From: Pomacea canaliculata
Taxonomy: Eukaryota > Mollusca > Gastropoda > Architaenioglossa > Ampullariidae
Assembly (NCBI RefSeq): GCF_003073045.1
Contig: NC_037593.1
Coordinates: forward strand, 18,156,725-18,220,724
Direction of reading: 5' to 3'
Length of the DNA stretch: 64,000 nt
Position numbers and translations under genes: made by a program. The notes under the pieces are model-generated. The model was not told the origin of the DNA, did no database searches, and was given only the letters and a program-made list of their open reading frames with translations. Below, one piece after another: positions 58,751 to 64,000 of this stretch. How positions within the stretch are numbered: the stretch's first letter is position 1; every line of letters begins with the position of its first letter.

Positions 58751-61293
58751 CAGGGATGGGGAGTAGCTGTAGCCTAGCTACAGCTACTGTAGCCGGCTAC
58801 AAAGTTTGCAGCTTGTAGCTTAGCCGGCTACAAATTTTAAAAAAGTAGCTTGTAGCCATAGCTACATTTTAGAAAGTAGCTGTAGCTTGGCTACATGTTG
58901 GCTACTGTAGCACTCTAGTAGTGTACTGTACTGTAGCACTCTAGTAGTGTACAAAGTATGTCTTTGGGTTGTAGATTTGCATCTATATTCCAGAATGTTC
59001 AGCACGGCAGCAATGTAAAAAATAGAATGTCTTTGTGCGAGGGAGGAAATGATGTTCAACAATGTAGCGATGTTCAAAAATGTCTTTATTGCGACGAAAT
59101 AGAATGTCTGTGCTAGAATGTTCGAGGGGAGGGAGAATAAATAGAAGGCTGACAGTGGTGTGGGACCTCTTTGTGAATTGGAGAGAGAGAGAAGTTAGGC
59201 CAGCTGCTGAGAAAAAGATACTGAATTAAAGAAAACTTCAGTGTGGAATTCAATCTCTGTGTTATTTCTGGTACGACAGCCCACTCTACGTAGCCATTTG
59301 ACGTGTTGGTTACACGACCATTCGTCGACAGCGTGTCAGCAAGACGACGACAGCCACTGCTCTCACTGCTCGGTGTCTTGACAGCCAGACACCACGTGTC
59401 TCGCACGCTCAGTAACCGGAAGTACTGTGTCGTCCAAGTGGCTGGAGCGATTTGAAAAACGAAGATGGACGTACCCATCAATTTCCAGCCTTAATTGAAA
59501 TTTTTTACATTTTGCGAAGCCACAAAATGTGGCGATAGTTTCAAATGCAAGAATGGGTGCGGCAGCACGAAAAAGTACTCAACGAACAAGACGTTACCGG
59601 CACCCCTGAGACAACTACCTTCCTGATGTCTGGATTGTCACAGAATGTCAGTGAACTGGACAAATAGCCCACGGTCAAACAAATTTATTTGCGCACCAAC
59701 ACCGTCTTGCCAAGCAGTGCTGCGGTTGAGAGATTGTTCAGTCTGGCAGGACTTATCATGACAAAGCTGCGCACTAGGGGGACAGACAGCAACTTCGAGG
59801 CCAAAGTTCTGGTCAAATTCAATTCTATGAAGGACTAAAAGAATGTAGATTTGTTTTAAGGTTACCGGTACACTCCAAAAATTAAAATCCATATTTTAAA
59901 TATCTTTAAGGGTTTTAAAATATATAGTAACAAAATAACATAAATATAGCACTTTAAAACTGTTTTTGAGTACCTAAAGTGAAAATTGTGACTTTAATCA
60001 ACGTTTTTGTTTCAAAACGTACAAGCATTTTAAAAACAAATTTACACAATACCATAAGTCATATACCAAAGGTTTTGGGTTTTTTGTAAACTAGAGGCAC
60101 TGATAAGAAAACTGATTCATAAGGCGTTTTGATATCTCAAGATTTCTAGGAGATATAAAAAATCAGACATGGTACCCCCCGACTCAGTGTGAATGTGGCA
60201 ATTAAATATTTAGAAAAATGTTAATTTTATCAAAAGTAATGTTTATATCATATTCTCAAATGCATCACTTTGTAGCTTATGCATTTCTAAACAAAATTGC
60301 AAAATTGTACTGCTGTAGCACAAGCCCATCTTGAGAAATATGTTTTTATAGTTTATGACTGGATGTCAAAAACGACAAACAGAGAAATTCAAGCTTAAAG
60401 ATTTAAAATAAATATATCTTTTATCAGATCATTTTTGAAAAATATATTTCAGTGTTTATATGCTACACTTGACATCCTACTATATAATTAAAGTCTATTC
60501 TAGTATGCCAGGACTATACTTTTCACCCTATCAGCTTTTGGAAACAGTTTGTGTTCCTTTCTTTGTTTTCAGTGTCAGTGTTAGAAAAAAATGCCTTATG
60601 ATCTGCTTGCCTAAATTAGATTAAGCAGTGTTTTACTTATATTCCATGCAAACTCATTTATTTCAATGGTCTGTTGTTCATTGTCACAGTATTGATAAGA
60701 GGTTGACATTTTTCATCACCACATAACCTAACTTATTGAAAATTCCACCAGGTACCTGATACTTAAGCATCTGTTTAGTTTTCATTTCTAAGTAATAGGG
60801 AACAAATAGTTATAGAAAACAAATGTTTATCGGAAAACTTATATAATTTCTTTTGTCACTAAAACAGGATGAGGAAAAAGGTCCAGAAATGTTAAATATA
60901 ATCGTAAAATACGTGTACTTATTGTGTGAAAAAGGCCGGGGGAGGAAGGGTGCAAGGAATGAATGAAAGCATTTATGGATTCACTAAATAAAATTGTCGG
61001 TATATCGCAGTTCTCCGTTTCATTATTATAATAAAAACTTTGTAAAGCAAGTAATAGTGTTTAGTGTGTATGTTTGATGTTTGTGTACATTGCTACAGCC
61101 AGCTGGCTACAGCTAACTTGTTATAGCATCACGCTTTTAAAAGTAGCCAAAAGAATCTGGCTACATTTTAAAAGTAGCCCAAAGTAGCTGGCTACTTTTT
61201 GGAAAATTGTAGCTGTAGTGTAGCCGGCTACATTTTGAAAAAAGTAGCTGTAGCCTAGCCGGCTACAAATTAAAAGTAGCTTGCCCATCCCTG
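58751..61293 (+). mobile_element. hAT DNA transposon, copy 2, internally deleted
   Basis: Ends CAGGGATGGGGAGTAGC and GCTTGCCCATCCCTG match copy 1, in inverted orientation. A perfect 8-bp target duplication GTTATTGC flanks it (58743-58750 and 61294-61301). The transposase keeps the start region and BED-like scrap (about 59315-59600), then jumps at about 59596 directly to the C-terminal block (VTGTPETTTFLMSGL, then NTVLPSSAAVERLFSLAGLI). The middle is deleted. The same TAG as in copy 1 follows NVSELDK. About 1.2 kb at 59865-61040 and about 400 bp at 58906-59314 have no match in copy 1 and are extra insertions. Confidence 0.85.
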
Positions 61294-61301
61294 GTTATTG
61301 C

Positions 61302-63600
61302 CTGCAGCCTTTAGTGACTGAGTGAAAGCATGTCAAGGGTGGAAGTCCCTGAGACTATACTGTATATATATATTATAATGTGTAGAAAGCGGCATGGCAG
61401 AGGAGGAGTTGAGCACTGGAATGTTTCGTTACCGCCATGTGCCTACAAATGTGTTTGAGACTGGGGAACATTTGGGCTCGAACACGTACAATTTTTTTTT
61501 TTCCTGAAAAACTGCTACTATAGCACGATAAATGCAGTCTTTCAGCGTCCGAATAATCCAACTGTAGCTCATTCTCTGTGTGTGTGTGTTTGGTGTTGAC
61601 TGCTGGCAACCTTATGAACGGTATACCAACGTGACGTAGTATACAGTTAATGGCGCTCTTTGATCACAGGTGCGAATCGCGTACTTTAGTAGCGGATAAT
61701 TACTTAACGGATAGGGTTTTGGAGGCTAAAATTTACAGGTGATGTTTAAATTTCCTAAATCTACTGATATCTGCACTAAACGCTCGCAATTCGGGTCGGT
61801 CTTTAAAGAATATTATAAAATTGGTAGTTGACATTTGATTACTCTACAGACGCAAAACACGAAATAAATAAATTATTTATGTGACATTTTGATGCGTCAT
61901 TTCAATAGCTTATTTTTTCTAAGAAAACGAGGAGATAGAGAGAGAGGGAGGGGAGGAATATATGTGTGTGTTAGTGTGCGTGCGCGCAGAATATTAAGTG
62001 TGTGCTTCAAATAAACAGTGAAAGTGTCAGTGTCGCGTGAGCTGCTATATCTTTTAATGTTCCAAAATCAACTGACAACTATTCTCTCGGTCCATAAAAA
62101 TGAGATCTGATAACAAATCTTCAGTGCCCTGAAGTATCCTTTAAGTGTTTAAGTATTTAAAATGCATTTCACGAAACACATAAACAGACACATTAACATT
62201 CATGTTCCTAACGGCCATACTGGAGGTCAGGATGTTCTGCCATGTAGATGAACCAAATTTCTAGTTTTTGGATAACTTTTTTGTATATCAAACCATATTC
62301 GATTTTGCATACAAAAAACGGGAGAAGACGTTTTCCAACGGTAAACATAATGTTTGTTCTTTTAGTCGTCTACTACTACTACTACCACTACTACTAATAA
62401 TAATAATATCCTTTTTGTTTTGCTCACGAGTAATTGAAAGAGCACTTGAACCTACTGGAGACATGACTCTAATTGAATTGTCATGTACTGGCAGTCTCTT
62501 TTAAAAATCTTTATCAACAATGAATGTAAATATAAGACTTTCCAACATCACTGGCGATATGTAAATCTGATCAGAAGTAGATGAATAGGGAAGACCATAT
62601 AGTGGCTTATTTCTTGGAAATATTGTCATCCTTTGACATGTTATGTAATATTGTGTGGCAGTAATTATCTCCGGAGAACCACCCAGTCCTACTATAGGTT
62701 ATTATGCCCTAGTTTATTTCCACATTGTGGAAGCGTCATAAAGTTTGTTTATTTAGGTTTGCAATCACTCTTTTTTTCCAGTAGACGACCATACTCTGGA
62801 GATGTATCAAGCAGTCATCGTCCTGAAAGTACTAAATCGTTTTTAGACCTAAACTATGAACAATGAAACGTTGAGAACATTTACATATATCAAGCATATG
62901 AAAATAAAAGTGAACGGATGACGTGTAAAGTTTCCTCTCATCCTTGTGAACCGGAAATAAAAAAATTAAAGTCCTTAATGTTGTAAGCGGCAGAGTGCAT
63001 ACGAACAAAATAACAAACAAACATGCAGAGAGCCTACTGTTGATATCATAAATGTCGGAGTTATCCTTCCTGAAAGAGGAACGAAGGAGCGAAAGAATGA
63101 GTACCCGTGGGTAAACAAACGACTTAAATTGAAATGACCGAGAGCTGACAAGTACACAGTTTTAGGAAATGTGTGAAGAAAATGTTACAGAAAACTCAAT
63201 CCCTGAAACATTGTGAGAAGGGTGTGCGGGCTGTCCACCTGCACCAAACTCACTGGGACAGCTCAGAGTTCTCTTCCGACTCTGTAGAACAGGCAAATAC
63301 TTCTGAAAGTGTCTGAAATTCTTTGTGATGACCGACCTGTACTATCAGGACAATTTTCCAACTTCCTTTGAACCGCCGATTCTGTTTACCTGCAGGTAGG
63401 ACCAACAGATTGAGGCTGTCATTCGTTGCGACTTCCCAATGTTACTGTGTGCGATTGAATGATGCTGTCTGAACCAGAAATGTATACGTCTGCTTGGTGG
63501 ATATGAATATACATTGGTCTAGTTTTGTGCTTTTAAATCGAACTGTCCCTATTTTTCATCTGAGATAAATAAAGTGTCGTTGTTGTTGTTGTTGTTGTTT

Positions 63601-63635
<35 letters not shown>

Positions 63636-64000
63636 ATATTAATTGACAAATCACTTGTGACAGCCAAATGGACTGCTGAATGACTGAAACATTATGTTCC
63701 GAAGTCATGTGCTTTTTTTCTACATAACAGATACGAAATTATAAAAATCGAATCCACTAAATGATACTGTTAAGTATGAGCACACCATCCAAACTATAAG
63801 AGAGTAAAACGTGCAGTAGGTAATACTAAAATCTGTTACTGACAAGTCAAAGACCTAAAAGAAGCTGACATCATCAAGCCTTCAGGTTCCCCCGAGGACT
63901 GAATATAAAATTTAGGGGAAAAAGAAATTCGTATGCGAACAATGAAAATCGTTTCATCCCCCGGCCCACCCAGCTCGCCCTATCCATACAAAGTTGAGTT
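61302..64000. other. Gene-poor end of the window
   Basis: Contains a (TAC/CTA)n plus TAA run at about 62370-62405 and a long (GTT)n run at about 63580-63640 preceded by GATAAATAAAGTGTCG. The latter looks like the end of a LINE or of a transcript's 3'UTR. No coding exon recognised. Confidence 0.45.

Noticed and set aside
58906-59314. Possible solo LTR inside hAT copy 2 (TG...CA borders, internal AATAAA)
   Set aside because: No target-site duplication at its borders and no related internal region in the window; kept only as an unclassified insertion.

Overview
The window looks like nuclear DNA of a mollusc, most likely a gastropod. Genes are split by short introns with GT-AG borders, intergenic DNA is AT-rich with many CA/GT and CAA/GTT microsatellites, and the repeats (an I/Nimb-like LINE, CR1/L2-like LINE, hAT and CACTA-like DNA transposons, tRNA-like SINE pieces) are of types common in molluscs. 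There are no bacterial features. The species cannot be fixed from sequence alone.

Layout. (1) 3-6101, plus strand: the 3' part of a receptor-tyrosine-kinase-like gene whose catalytic motifs are degenerate (a probable pseudokinase). Its long proline-rich tail carries SH3-type ligands and a tandem array of Tyr-x-Asn motifs. (2) 8.6-25.8 kb: two divergent (head-to-head) pairs of paralogous secreted-protein genes, A(-)/B(+) and C(-)/D(+). (3) About 26-47.6 kb: a transposon-rich island holding a degenerate tandem array, an I-like LINE, a CR1/L2-like LINE fragment beside a CACTA-like transposase, a short Ty3/Gypsy fossil and a full-length hAT element with an 8-bp target duplication. (4) 48.3-56.8 kb: a third divergent pair, E(-)/F(+), with a tandemly duplicated last exon in E. 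(5) 57-64 kb: gene-poor, with a second hAT copy in the opposite orientation.

The six paralogues share one plan: signal peptide, a variable N-terminal segment (Tyr/Lys/Pro-rich repeats in A, C and E; Pro-rich or short Tyr/Gly segment in B, D and F), a coiled-coil rod encoded by a 164-nt exon plus a 292-nt unit, and a C-terminal beta domain flanked by two Cys that resembles the H-type lectin fold of snail agglutinins. All reading frames close exactly across the proposed exons (453, 384, 333, 335, 392 and 334 residues). A/C/E are one subfamily and B/D/F the other. Each pair has one of each, so the divergent pair was the unit of duplication. I infer secreted partner proteins that may form hetero-oligomers, perhaps in an adhesive, mucus or egg/capsule matrix. 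This function is not demonstrated by sequence. Exon-limited near-identity between distant copies (A/E rod exon, D/F last exon) points to gene conversion, and a wrecked copy of a B-type gene lies between A and B.
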